From Chloroflexota bacterium (GTDB lineage: Bacteria; Chloroflexota; Limnocylindria; Limnocylindrales; CSP1-4): DNA of 64,000 bases. The position numbers were made by a program, and so were the translations under genes. The stretch is from contig JAFMJV010000004.1 of assembly GCA_017853275.1 (NCBI GenBank), forward strand, positions 1 to 64,000, read 5' to 3'. Below are positions 49,943-58,543 of this stretch, in pieces. Position 1 is the stretch's first letter; every line of letters starts with the position of its first letter. Under the pieces are notes generated by a model. The model was not told the DNA's origin. It ran no database searches and saw nothing but the letters and a program-made list of their open reading frames with translations.

Positions 49943-51130
49943 TCAGCCGAGCGGGGCGGTGCAGTCGACCTCGTGATCCGCGGCCACGTAGGGCCGGAGC
50001 GGGACCTGGATCGCGGCCGGGTCGTGGACCGTCCCACCCACGATCGCGAGGGCGGGGCGCCAGGGGGCCGTGACCACCTCCCCGAGCGCCTCCGCGTCCC
50101 GGAGAAGGGTGTCCGGACCCGGACGCAGGAGCGTGATGTCCGCGCGCGCACCAGGCGCCAGGCTCCCCACGTCGTCCCGCTGGAGGGCGGCCGCGGCGCG
50201 GGAGGTGACGGAGGCAAGGACCTCGCCCTCGCTCATCCCGAGGTGGCGCAGCTTCGCCATCGTCGTGGGCAGGTCGACCACCGGGTAGTCGATGGAGTAG
50301 CGGTGGAGGTCCGTGCTGATCGTGTCCGGGGCGAAGCCCTCCTCGAGCGCCCGGCGTGCCGTCCGCCACGTGAAGCTGCCGCAGCCGTGGCCCACATCGA
50401 AGAGGATCCCGCGCCGGCGGGCCTCGCGCGCGGCGGGGTGGATCCGGCCGTCCGTGTCCAGGATCCCCGTCCCGTTCGCGGTGAGCGCATGGGTGACCAC
50501 GTCCCCCGGCCGGAGGGCGCGCAGGACGGCCGGGACATCCGCCCCATCCGCGATGTGGACCATCGCGGGGGTCCCCGCGAGCTCGGCGGCCTCGAGCGCG
50601 AGGGTGAGCGCCGCGGTGGTGTTCGCCCCGCAGGCCTGGGTCCCGATCCGCACCTTCACCCCGACGACGACCTCCCGGTGCGCCCGGATCACCTCCGCCG
50701 TCTCCCGCGGGCGGGCGTAGCGGATCTCCTCGAGCTCGCCCACGACGCTCGCCGCGAGGCCCGCGGCGGCGACATGGATGTAGGCGAGGACGCGGACGGG
50801 CGAGCGGTCGATGACGTAGCGGCGGAATGCGGGGAAGGTCCCGTAGCCCGCGGTCCCGGCGTCCACCGCGGTGGTCGCGCCACCGGCGAGGCTCGCGAGC
50901 GGGTCGACGCCGTACGGGCTCGCGTCGTACCAGTGGCCGTGGAGGTCGATGAGGCCGGGGAGGACGAGCGCCCCCGCGGCATCGATGACCGTGGCGTCCG
51001 GGGCGGCCCCGGTCTCCCCCGGGGCACCGATCGCGGCCACCCGGCCGTCACGGACGAGGAGGTCTCCCGTGCGGTCGACCCCGCGCCCGGGATCGACGAT
51101 CCGCCCGCCGCGGAGAAGGAGATCGGACAC
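49943..51130 (-). CDS. amidohydrolase/deacetylase-family metallohydrolase
   Basis: A 395-residue amidohydrolase: SDLLLRGGRIVDPG, metal site DLHGHWYD, carbamylated-Lys region VVVGVKVRIGTQACG, MVHIAD with a metal His, and the catalytic Asp in TISTDLHR. It resembles the 'amidohydrolase/deacetylase' group whose members act on N-acyl or cyclic amides. GTG 51130 is preferred over GTG 51154 because GGAGG lies 4 bp before it. The gene is on the minus strand between the two halves of the Opp-type transporter, interrupting what would be a single operon. Confidence 0.8.
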   Translation of the reverse strand: MSDLLLRGGRIVDPGRGVDRTGDLLVRDGRVAAIGAPGETGAAPDATVIDAAGALVLPGLIDLHGHWYDASPYGVDPLASLAGGATTAVDAGTAGYGTFPAFRRYVIDRSPVRVLAYIHVAAAGLAASVVGELEEIRYARPRETAEVIRAHREVVVGVKVRIGTQACGANTTAALTLALEAAELAGTPAMVHIADGADVPAVLRALRPGDVVTHALTANGTGILDTDGRIHPAAREARRRGILFDVGHGCGSFTWRTARRALEEGFAPDTISTDLHRYSIDYPVVDLPTTMAKLRHLGMSEGEVLASVTSRAAAALQRDDVGSLAPGARADITLLRPGPDTLLRDAEALGEVVTAPWRPALAIVGGTVHDPAAIQVPLRPYVAADHEVDCTAPLG

Positions 51131-51192
51131 GGGGCCTCCGGCGATCGCTGCCACGCCCCGGACCGGGACCTCCGGCGGGGACGGCCCCGGGA

Positions 51193-51198
51193 TGGTAG
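51193..51198 (-). promoter_or_regulatory. -10-like element for amidohydrolase gene
   Basis: TACCAT on the minus strand, 62 bp before GTG 51130, in the divergent gap with oppA. Confidence 0.4.
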
Positions 51199-51281
51199 CC
51201 GGGTCTCGCGCGCGCTCGCGCGCCCTCCCGGCGACCCGCGGGACCGCGCAGGATGGCGGCCACGGGGCTTGCAGCGGGTGC

Positions 51282-51287
51282 TACCCT
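51282..51287 (+). promoter_or_regulatory. -10-like element for oppA
   Basis: TACCCT, 64 bp before the oppA ATG, leaving a leader with GGAGGAGG. No good -35 seen. Confidence 0.35.
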
Positions 51288-51351
51288 CCCCATCCGCGAA
51301 CGGTCGGCCGCAAGTGCGGCGACGTCGCAAGGAGATCGGAGGAGGTCAGCA

Positions 51352-53010
51352 ATGACGAAGCGAAGCCTGCGGCGGCTTGCCGCAGCCTTCCTGGGCGTCG
51401 CGCTTCTCGTCCCGGCAGCGGCGGTGACCCCCGTCGCAGCCCAGGAGGAGGGCCCGACGGTCACGGGCGCGTGGATCGGCCCGTGCTGCAACGGCGTCGA
51501 CTGGGTCACCCCGTGGGACGGTGGCGGCGACGCGCACTTCTTCAACAAGATCTACAGCCGCCTGACGACCTACGAGGTCGACGGCGACCGCTACGGCGAC
51601 CTCATCGGCGACCTCGCCGAGTCGTGGGAGATCTCGGAGGACCAGCTCACCTGGACCTTCAAGCTCCGCCCGGACGTCACCTGGCATGACGGCGAGCCCT
51701 TCACCGCGGAGGACGTCGCCTTCTCCTTCAACCTCGCCCTTGACCCGGACAAGAACATGACGGCCGTCTACGGCGCGCCGCTCCAGTCGGTCGTGGGTGC
51801 GGACGAGGTCCTCGCGGGCACCGCGGACACCCTCTCGGGCGTCAACGTGATCGACGATCACACGATCGCGGTCACATTCAAGGCCCCGAACGCGCTCTTC
51901 CCGGACTCGATCTCGGAGCTCTTCATCCTCCCGGAGCACCTCGTCGGCCAGCTCGACGTGGCGACGCTCAAGGAGAACCCGTACTGGGCCGAGGGCCAGG
52001 TCGGCACCGGCCCCTTCATGTGGCACGCCTACACCCCCGGCGAGTCGGTCGAGCTGAAGGCGAACCCGAACTACTTCCTCGGGGCGCCCAAGATCGGCAC
52101 GCTCATCCGCCGCAACTTCGTGGACCCGGCGGCGGCCCTCCTCGCCTTCGACAACGGTGAGATCGACTTCACGTACCTCACCGCGGACGAGGTGGCGCGC
52201 GAGAGCGAGAACGCGAACGCGACCGTCTTCCCCGGCCCGTCCGGCGTGGACAACGTCATCCAGTGCAACCCGGTCAAGGTCCCGGCGTGCGCGAACGATG
52301 ACTTCCGCCATGCGCTCCTCGCCTCGATCGACCGCGAGTCGATCATCGAGAACATCTACGGCGGCGCCGCGGAGATCGTCCCGTGCCTCTACGGCCGGCC
52401 GAACCTCCAGGGTGACGTCGCGGCCCAGGAGTACGACCCCGAGCTGGCGCAGGAGCTCCTCGCCTCGTCGGGCGTCGATGTCGCCTCCATCGGCGAGCTC
52501 ACCTTCGACACCTACTACACCGATGCGCTCTCCCTCAACGTCATGACCGCGATCGCCGCGGGCTGGCAGGAGACGCTCGGTCTGACGGTGAAGATCGAGC
52601 AGATGGCCGAGGGCTGGGTCGAGCGCTACTACGAGCAGGGTGAGTCCGAGATCAGCTTCTTCGGTGCGGCGAACGGCCCCACCGGCGAGCGCGCCCGGAA
52701 CTACTTCTACTCCAAGTCCGCCCACCCGGCCGGCAACAACGGCTGGAGCGGCGCGAACGCGTGGCACTACGAGAACCCGGAGCTCGACGCGCTCCTGGAC
52801 TCCGGTCCGACCGCGTTCGACCCGGCCGAGCAGGATGCGATCTACCAGCAGGCGTGCCAGATCATGGCGGATGACCTCCCCTGGCTCTACCTCTGGCAGA
52901 CCGTCCGGTATCACGTCGTCAGCAACAGCCTGCAGAACGTGATCCTCATCCCGGCCGCCGGCGGTGGGTCGTACTACGACGCCGTCGAGAAGTGGGAGAA
53001 GGTCGGGTAA
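51352..53010 (+). CDS. ABC transporter substrate-binding protein, family 5 (OppA/DppA-like)
   Basis: A 552-residue exported protein with a signal peptide (KRSLRRLAAAFLGVALLV, cleavage after PVAAQ) and no lipobox. The family-5 fold is shown by LIGDLAESWEISEDQLTWTF and LRPDVTWHDGEPFTAEDV, the classic OppA signature. Members bind di- and oligopeptides but also oligosaccharides and other solutes. Strong site GGAGGAGG before the ATG. The stop is followed by a good hairpin at 53036, then the permeases, the usual pattern to over-express the binding protein. Confidence 0.93.
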   Translation: MTKRSLRRLAAAFLGVALLVPAAAVTPVAAQEEGPTVTGAWIGPCCNGVDWVTPWDGGGDAHFFNKIYSRLTTYEVDGDRYGDLIGDLAESWEISEDQLTWTFKLRPDVTWHDGEPFTAEDVAFSFNLALDPDKNMTAVYGAPLQSVVGADEVLAGTADTLSGVNVIDDHTIAVTFKAPNALFPDSISELFILPEHLVGQLDVATLKENPYWAEGQVGTGPFMWHAYTPGESVELKANPNYFLGAPKIGTLIRRNFVDPAAALLAFDNGEIDFTYLTADEVARESENANATVFPGPSGVDNVIQCNPVKVPACANDDFRHALLASIDRESIIENIYGGAAEIVPCLYGRPNLQGDVAAQEYDPELAQELLASSGVDVASIGELTFDTYYTDALSLNVMTAIAAGWQETLGLTVKIEQMAEGWVERYYEQGESEISFFGAANGPTGERARNYFYSKSAHPAGNNGWSGANAWHYENPELDALLDSGPTAFDPAEQDAIYQQACQIMADDLPWLYLWQTVRYHVVSNSLQNVILIPAAGGGSYYDAVEKWEKVG

Positions 53011-53035
53011 TCCCGGCCGATCCGGAACGATGCGG

Positions 53036-53063
53036 AAGGGCGGCGCTCACGGGCGCCGCCCTT
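53036..53063 (+). terminator. terminator/attenuator between oppA and oppB
   Basis: AAGGGCGGCGC and its exact 11-bp complement with a 6-base loop, followed by a pyrimidine-rich CCTCTTCC tail. It probably stops most transcripts after the binding-protein gene. oppB then has its own -10-like element. Confidence 0.8.
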
Positions 53064-53075
53064 CCTCTTCCCCGG

Positions 53076-53081
53076 TAGCCT
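53076..53081 (+). promoter_or_regulatory. -10-like element for oppB
   Basis: TAGCCT, 10 bp before the oppB ATG and just after the terminator hairpin. A transcript from it would be leaderless or nearly so. Confidence 0.4.
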
Positions 53082-53091
53082 GACGACGACG

Positions 53092-54048
53092 ATGACGACA
53101 TTCATCATCCGGCGGATCCTCATCAGCATCCCGGTCTTCCTCGGGATCACCTTCATCGTCTTCGTCTTCATCGCGCTCGCACCCGGTGATGCGAGCTCCG
53201 CCTTCGTGCGGCCCGAGTTCGCGGCCGACCCGGTCGCGATCGCCAAGGTGCGCGAGCGCCTCGGGCTGGACCAGCCGCTTCCCATCCGCTACATCCGCTG
53301 GCTCGGTGCGGCCCTCACGGGCGAGCTCGGCTACCGGATCGATACCGGTGTCGCGATCGCGGACGACGTCTGGCGGACGCTCAAGAACTCCGCGATCCTC
53401 ATGGGGACCGCGCTCATCTTCGGGCTCCTCGTGGGCGTCCCGCTGGGGGTCCTCTCCGCGGTCCGCCAGTACTCCAAGCTGGACTTCCTCCTCACCGGGA
53501 TCACCTTCCTCGGGATCTCGATCCCCTCGTTCCTCCTCGGGCTCGGCGGCCTCTGGCTCCTCGGGCTCCAGCTCGACCTCATCCCGATCGGCGGCATGAC
53601 GACGGTGGGCAAGGAGAACGACTTCTTCGACTTCCTGCGCCACCTCGCGCTGCCGGCGCTCATCCTCGGCTTCGGGTATGCCGCGACCTTCCTGCGCTAC
53701 ACCCGCGCCTCGATGCTCGAGGTCATCAACAGCGACTACATCGCCACGGCGCGCGCCAAGGGGCTCCCGAACCGGATCGTCATCAACCGTCACGCATTCC
53801 GGAACGCCCTCATCCCGATCATCACGATCCTCGCCCTGTCCCTCCCGGAGCTGATCGGCGGAGCGGTCGTCACGGAGCAGGTCTTCACCTGGCCGGGGAT
53901 GGGCCAGTCGCTCGTGGACGGAGTGGGGAACCGCGACTTCTACCTGATCATGGGGATCACCCTCGTCCTCGCCTTCGTCGTCCTTCTCGCGAACCTCATC
54001 GCGGACGTCGCGTACGGGTTCGCCGATCCCCGGATCCGGAGGTCCTGA
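53092..54048 (+). CDS. oligopeptide-type ABC transporter permease, OppB-like
   Basis: A 318-residue permease with six membrane segments. FIIRRILISIPVFLGITFIV opens the protein as in OppB/DppB, RARGLPNRIV-like sequence (TARAKGLPNRIVINRHAFRN) forms the EAA loop, and EQVFTWPGMGQSLVDG lies before the last helix. There is no ribosome binding site; a -10-like element lies 10 bp before the ATG. Confidence 0.93.
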   Translation: MTTFIIRRILISIPVFLGITFIVFVFIALAPGDASSAFVRPEFAADPVAIAKVRERLGLDQPLPIRYIRWLGAALTGELGYRIDTGVAIADDVWRTLKNSAILMGTALIFGLLVGVPLGVLSAVRQYSKLDFLLTGITFLGISIPSFLLGLGGLWLLGLQLDLIPIGGMTTVGKENDFFDFLRHLALPALILGFGYAATFLRYTRASMLEVINSDYIATARAKGLPNRIVINRHAFRNALIPIITILALSLPELIGGAVVTEQVFTWPGMGQSLVDGVGNRDFYLIMGITLVLAFVVLLANLIADVAYGFADPRIRRS

Positions 54049-54049
54049 G

Positions 54050-55081
54050 ATGTCCGTCCAGGAGCCGCTCGCCGTCACGATCACCCGGCCCACGCGGACC
54101 CAGAAGATCGAATCGCCGCGCCGGCGGACGATCCGGCGCTTCCTCCGTCACCGGCTCGCGCTCGTGGGGCTGATCGCGATCATCGCGATCATCGTCCTTG
54201 CGATCGTGGGCTCGGAGGAAGCCGCGCTCGCCCAGAACACCGAGATCGCGAACATGCCGCCCGGGACGATCACCTGGACGACGAAGGAGTTCGTGAAGGA
54301 CATGACGACCTGCACGGACCCGAACGACCTCTCGACCTGCAAGAACCTCCGTGACGCGAACGGGAAGTCGGTCCGTGCGGAGGTCGAGCACGTCCAGACC
54401 TTCCTCCTCGGCACGGACGGCCTGGGCCGGGATGTCCTCTCGCGCGTCCTCGTGGGCGGGAGGGTCTCGCTCATCGTCGCCTTCGCCTCCGTCCTCCTCT
54501 CCACGCTCATCGGCGTGATCGTGGGCGTCATCTCCGGCTACCTCGGCGGACGGACGGACGCGACCCTCATGCGCATCGTGGACGTGGCGCTCAGCTTCCC
54601 GGTGATCCTCCTGCTCCTCGTCGTCTCCGCGCTCATCGGGCCGGGGCTCTCCACGCTCATCCTGATGATCGGCGTGGTGACCTGGGCACGGGGCGCCCGG
54701 ATCGTCCGTGGCCAGGTCCTCGCGCTCCGGAGCGCCACCTTCATCGAGGCCGCCAAGGTGATCGGGGTCTCGGACCGGCGGATGATCATCTCCCACGTCC
54801 TCCCGAACACGATCGCCCCGATCGTCGTCCTGGCGACCTTCGGCGTCGCCTCCGTGGTCATCTTCGAGGCGGGCCTCTCGTATCTCGGCCTCGGCATCCA
54901 GCCGCCCACGCCGAGCTGGGGGAACCTCGTGAACGGGGCGCGCACGATCACCGTCCTCGAGCGCTACATCTGGCAGTGGGTCCCCGCGGCGCTCGCGATC
55001 GTCACGATGGTGCTCGCGGTGAACTTCGTGGGGGACGGCCTCCGCGACGCCTTCGACCAGCGCTCCACGAACGACCGCTGA
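54050..55081 (+). CDS. oligopeptide-type ABC transporter permease, OppC-like
   Basis: A 343-residue second permease, one base after oppB. The N-terminal cytoplasmic part (SPRRRTIRRFLRHRLALVGL) leads into helix 1. A roughly 100-residue periplasmic loop with a Cys pair (TTCTDPNDLSTCK) precedes TDGLGRDVLSRVLVGGRVSL, the OppC signature. IEAAKVIGVSDRRMIISHVL is the EAA loop. The Cys-containing insertion could form a disulfide outside the membrane and contact the binding protein. The transporter then has A, B, C here and D, F at 46636-48833. Confidence 0.93.
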   Translation: MSVQEPLAVTITRPTRTQKIESPRRRTIRRFLRHRLALVGLIAIIAIIVLAIVGSEEAALAQNTEIANMPPGTITWTTKEFVKDMTTCTDPNDLSTCKNLRDANGKSVRAEVEHVQTFLLGTDGLGRDVLSRVLVGGRVSLIVAFASVLLSTLIGVIVGVISGYLGGRTDATLMRIVDVALSFPVILLLLVVSALIGPGLSTLILMIGVVTWARGARIVRGQVLALRSATFIEAAKVIGVSDRRMIISHVLPNTIAPIVVLATFGVASVVIFEAGLSYLGLGIQPPTPSWGNLVNGARTITVLERYIWQWVPAALAIVTMVLAVNFVGDGLRDAFDQRSTNDR

Positions 55082-55102
55082 CGCGCCGCGCGGGCGCGGG
55101 GC

Positions 55103-56191
55103 TCAGCCCGCAGCGACCCGGATGACGCGCCCCTCGCGCACGGAGCGGTAGGCCGCGTCGATCACCCGCAGCGCCGCCAGGAGCCCCGCGCCGGACGCTG
55201 CCGGGTCCCGTCCCTCGCGGATCGCGGCCACGAGGTCGAGGAGCGCCCGCCGGCCGCCCTCCCCGTAGCCGCCGGCCACCGGGTCCGGGTGCTCGTGGCG
55301 CTCCGTGGCGAGGAAGGGCCCGTCCGGCTCCGGCGCGAGAACGGAGAACCCCTCCCCGGGTCCCATCTCGAGCGATCCCGCGGCACCCCGCAGGGCGAAC
55401 CAGGTCCGGTAGCCGCGCGCCGGGAGCGCGTAGGCATCGTGGACGGTGGCGATCCCGCCGCCGGAGAGCCGGATCGCGACGGAGATCGCGTTCTCCACGC
55501 CGAGACCCGGGACGGCGACGCGCGCGGCGAGCGCGCTCACCTCGACCGCCTCCTCGCCACTCAGCCAGAGGAGCGCGTCCACGTCATGGACGCCGAGCCA
55601 GGAGAGGATCCCGCCGCCCGCCCCCAGCGGATCGAAGATCGGGTTCTCCGCTCCGCGCACCTGGACGGTGGAGGCGGCGAAGACCGCCTCGGCGGAGATC
55701 AGCGGCCCGAGCCGGCCGGTCGCCACGAGATCGCGGGCGGCCCGCCACGCGCCGGCGTAGCGACGGACGAGGCCGGTCGCCACGCGGACCCCGTTGGCAC
55801 GCGCGATCGCGAGCGCCGGGGCGAGCTCGTCCGCGCTCCGGGCGGCCGGCTTGTCCACGAGGAGGTGGACCCCCGCCGCCGCGAGGCGCGCGATCGCGCC
55901 GGGTGCCTGCTCATTGGGGAGCATGACGAGGGCGAGATCGGGCCGGTGCTCCGCGATCAGCCGCTCGAGGTCGGTCTCCGCGGGGAGGGACCGGAGCGGG
56001 CCGGGGATCGCCGGGGCGAGGGCAGGGTCCACGTAGCGGGGCGCGAGCCGGCGGATCGCGTCCGGGTCCGGATCGTGGAGGGCGACCACCTCCACCGCCT
56101 CCGGGCAGAGGAGGGCGGTCTCCGCCCACGCCGTGACGTGGTAGTGCTCCAGCCCGACGATCGCGAGCCGGAGCGGGCGCGGCGCCTCCAC
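55103..56191 (-). CDS. Gfo/Idh/MocA-family dehydrogenase
   Basis: A 362-residue protein. RLAIVGLEHYHVTAWAE replaces the tight glycine-rich loop of the other family members, and VDKPAARS is the catalytic-Lys motif. A substrate-domain segment GILSWLGVHDVDALLWL provides the His. GTG 56191 is chosen because the frame upstream is out-of-family and overlaps the neighbouring aldolase gene. It lies 16 bp downstream of the DHDPS-family aldolase, probably one operon. Confidence 0.78.
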   Translation of the reverse strand: MEAPRPLRLAIVGLEHYHVTAWAETALLCPEAVEVVALHDPDPDAIRRLAPRYVDPALAPAIPGPLRSLPAETDLERLIAEHRPDLALVMLPNEQAPGAIARLAAAGVHLLVDKPAARSADELAPALAIARANGVRVATGLVRRYAGAWRAARDLVATGRLGPLISAEAVFAASTVQVRGAENPIFDPLGAGGGILSWLGVHDVDALLWLSGEEAVEVSALAARVAVPGLGVENAISVAIRLSGGGIATVHDAYALPARGYRTWFALRGAAGSLEMGPGEGFSVLAPEPDGPFLATERHEHPDPVAGGYGEGGRRALLDLVAAIREGRDPAASGAGLLAALRVIDAAYRSVREGRVIRVAAG

Positions 56192-56207
56192 CGGGCCGCG
56201 GTGCCGG

Positions 56208-57158
56208 CTACGCGGGGACGACGCCGGGGACGCCCGTCTCGATGAGCATCTGCCGGGCGCGGTCGCGGTACTGCGCGCGGACATCCCGCGTGGGCGGGCG
56301 GCAGCGCGAGGAGGGGAGGCCCACGAGCTCCATGCACAGCTTGTCCATGTAGCCGTCGCCCGAGGTGTAGGACTCCATCTCCCACCACAGCTTCATGTAG
56401 GGGTAGAGGACGTCCATGATGTCCTTCTGGGCCGCCTCGTACTCGTGCCGCTCGAGCTTCTGCCAGAGGGCGACCGCCCACTGCGGCCAGTGATTCGCGA
56501 TGTGGATCTCGATCGAGCGCGCACCGAGCATGTGGCTGATCGGGAAGCGGCACTGGTTGTCGATGATCGAGAAGCGATCCGAGAAGCGCTGGACGACGCC
56601 CTCGAAGGCGAGCTGCATCCCGTCCGGCGCGGACCACTTCAGGGAGTCCACGTTCGGGATCCGGGCGAGCTTCTCGACCATCCCCTCCGTGACCCCTGCC
56701 GAGGTCCAGTAGGTGTTGTAGATGATGAGACCCACGTTCGCGGCGCTTGCGGCCGCCTCCACGTACTCCAGGAAGTCGCCTTCCGTGTGGCCGAAGTAGA
56801 AGGGGGGCGAGACCTGGACGAAGGTGCAGCCGATCCGCTCCGCGGCCTTCACGAGCCGGACGAGCTCGCCGGTGCTCGTCGTCTGGCCGCCCATCGCCAC
56901 GGGGATCGCGCCGTTCGCCGCCTCCACGACGGTCTCCGCCACGGCGACGCGCTCGTCGAAGCTCATCGTGGAGAAGTCGCCGGCGGCGCCGCCGGCGAGG
57001 AGGACGCCGGTCCCCTCGCGCACGCCCCCGTCGAGGAGGAAGCGGACGTGGCGCTTCATCCCGTCGAGGTTGAGCGGCAGGCCGGGCTCGTCCTTGAACT
57101 GGGTCGGGACGGTGGTGTAGCAGCCGGTCAGCCGGGCTGCGCGGGCGGAAAGGCTCAT
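56208..57158 (-). CDS. dihydrodipicolinate synthase/N-acetylneuraminate lyase family aldolase
   Basis: A 316-residue class I aldolase TIM barrel: GVLLAGGAAGDFSTMSFDER replaces the usual GTTGE loop, IIYNTYW carries the proton-relay Tyr, and SLKWSAPDG the Schiff-base Lys. It would cleave or condense pyruvate-containing sugar acids. The altered GTTGE loop argues against true DapA. Coupled with the MocA gene at 55103 it looks catabolic. The gene is probably leaderless: TATCAT lies 6 bp before the ATG and there is no ribosome site. Confidence 0.83.
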   Translation of the reverse strand: MSLSARAARLTGCYTTVPTQFKDEPGLPLNLDGMKRHVRFLLDGGVREGTGVLLAGGAAGDFSTMSFDERVAVAETVVEAANGAIPVAMGGQTTSTGELVRLVKAAERIGCTFVQVSPPFYFGHTEGDFLEYVEAAASAANVGLIIYNTYWTSAGVTEGMVEKLARIPNVDSLKWSAPDGMQLAFEGVVQRFSDRFSIIDNQCRFPISHMLGARSIEIHIANHWPQWAVALWQKLERHEYEAAQKDIMDVLYPYMKLWWEMESYTSGDGYMDKLCMELVGLPSSRCRPPTRDVRAQYRDRARQMLIETGVPGVVPA

Positions 57159-57164
57159 GCGCCG

Positions 57165-57170
57165 ATGATA
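57165..57170 (-). promoter_or_regulatory. -10 for DHDPS-family / MocA operon, leaderless type
   Basis: TATCAT on the minus strand, 6 bp before ATG 57158. It is the closest match to the consensus TATAAT in the window (with 60731). Confidence 0.55.
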
Positions 57171-57197
57171 GGAAACCGCGCCCCCCGAAGTGGCACG

Positions 57198-58460
57198 ATG
57201 TCGCGCGTGGATGTGACCGACCCGGACGCGCTCGCCGCCGCCCTCACGGACCGCTCCTTCGTCGCCGACCCCTACCCGCTCCTCGCCCGCCTGCGCACGG
57301 AGGCGCCGATCGCGTGGATCGAGCCCTGGGGCTGCTGGCTGATGACCCGCGGGGACGACATCGAGACGACCGTGCGCGATACCCGGCGCTTCTCGAGCGC
57401 GGACCGGGTGACGCAGGTGATCGAGCGGATGCCCGCCTGGCAGGAGCGGCTCTTCGCGCTCCACGAGAACTTCGCGGTGGGGATGGCCCAGCGCGATCCG
57501 CCCGACCACACCCGGGTCCGCGGGCTCGTCAGCGCGGCCTTCACGCCGCGCCGCGTGGAAGCGCTCCGGCCGCGCATCGAGGAGCTCGTGGACGCCGCGA
57601 TCGAGCGGGTCCTGCCCACGGGCCGGATGGAGCTGATCGACGACCTCGCCCATCCGCTCCCGGCCACGGTGATCGCGGAGCTCGCAGGCTTCCCCGTGGA
57701 GGACCGCGAGCGCTTCCGCGACTGGACGACGCGGATCAACGCGTTCTTCTTCGCCTCGGGGGTCGCCGTCCCGGAGGCGGGCGATTCGGCGAATGCGGCG
57801 ATCGAGGAGGCGCGCGCCTGGATCCGGCCGCAGCTGGAGGCGCGCCGCGCCGCTCCGCGGGACGATCTGCTGAGCGCGCTCGCCACCGTGGAGATCGACG
57901 GTGAGCGCCTGACGGAGGCGGAGGTCCTCTCCACCGCGATCACCCTCTTCCTCGGCGGCCACGACACGACGACCGGCCTGATCGGGAACGGGATGAGCGC
58001 GCTCGTCCGCCACCCGGACCAGCTGACGCTCCTCCGGGAGCGCCCCGAGCTCGTGGCGCCCGCGGTGGAGGAGATGCTCCGCTACGACGCGCCCTTCCAG
58101 ATGAACCTGCGCTACGTGACGGAGGAGGTCGAGCTGCGCGGGCGGACGCTCCACCGGGGCGACCTCGTCCGGCAGGCGCTCGGATCCGCGAACCGGGACC
58201 CGGAGCGGCACCCCGACCCCGACGCCTTCCGGATCGACCGGCCGGCGAGCCGCCACCTCGCCTTCGGCCTCGGGCCGCACTTCTGCCTCGGCGCCGCGCT
58301 CGCACGGCTCCAGGCCCAGGTCGCCGTGGAACGGCTCATCCAGCGTCTCCCCGGGCTCCGGCTGGACCCGGACGCGGACCCCACACCGGACCTCCGCGGG
58401 GACGTGACGAACCGCGTCCTGCGCTCCCTCCGGCTCGCCTTCGACCCGCCGGCAGCCTGA
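57198..58460 (+). CDS. cytochrome P450
   Basis: A 420-residue soluble bacterial P450. The oxygen-activating I-helix motif is GGHDTTTGLIG, the K-helix ExxR is in EEMLRYDAPF, and the heme-thiolate Cys is in FGLGPHFCLGAALARL. Such class I P450s hydroxylate small molecules with electrons from a ferredoxin and reductase, neither of which lies nearby. It is divergent from the DHDPS-family gene, 39 bp apart. The substrate is unknown; sequence style is CYP107-like. Confidence 0.93.
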   Translation: MSRVDVTDPDALAAALTDRSFVADPYPLLARLRTEAPIAWIEPWGCWLMTRGDDIETTVRDTRRFSSADRVTQVIERMPAWQERLFALHENFAVGMAQRDPPDHTRVRGLVSAAFTPRRVEALRPRIEELVDAAIERVLPTGRMELIDDLAHPLPATVIAELAGFPVEDRERFRDWTTRINAFFFASGVAVPEAGDSANAAIEEARAWIRPQLEARRAAPRDDLLSALATVEIDGERLTEAEVLSTAITLFLGGHDTTTGLIGNGMSALVRHPDQLTLLRERPELVAPAVEEMLRYDAPFQMNLRYVTEEVELRGRTLHRGDLVRQALGSANRDPERHPDPDAFRIDRPASRHLAFGLGPHFCLGAALARLQAQVAVERLIQRLPGLRLDPDADPTPDLRGDVTNRVLRSLRLAFDPPAA

Positions 58461-58493
58461 CCGCAGGACGGACGCCGCCCCCGGGCCCGGCGC

Positions 58494-58509
58494 TGTAAAC
58501 CGGTTCACA
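58494..58509. promoter_or_regulatory. LacI-family-type operator before GH57 gene
   Basis: TGTAAACCGGTTCACA, a 16-bp near-perfect palindrome with the central AACCGGTT (CpG centre) typical of LacI/GalR-family operators. It lies 20 bp upstream of the -10 TACCCT, where a repressor would block polymerase. No LacI-family gene is in the window. Confidence 0.6.
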
Positions 58510-58529
58510 CGCGCCGTCGCGTTCCGCGC

Positions 58530-58535
58530 TACCCT
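58530..58535 (+). promoter_or_regulatory. -10-like element for GH57 gene, leaderless type
   Basis: TACCCT, 8 bp before ATG 58544, with no ribosome binding site between. The operator palindrome sits upstream. Confidence 0.45.
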
Positions 58536-58543
58536 TCCCGGCG

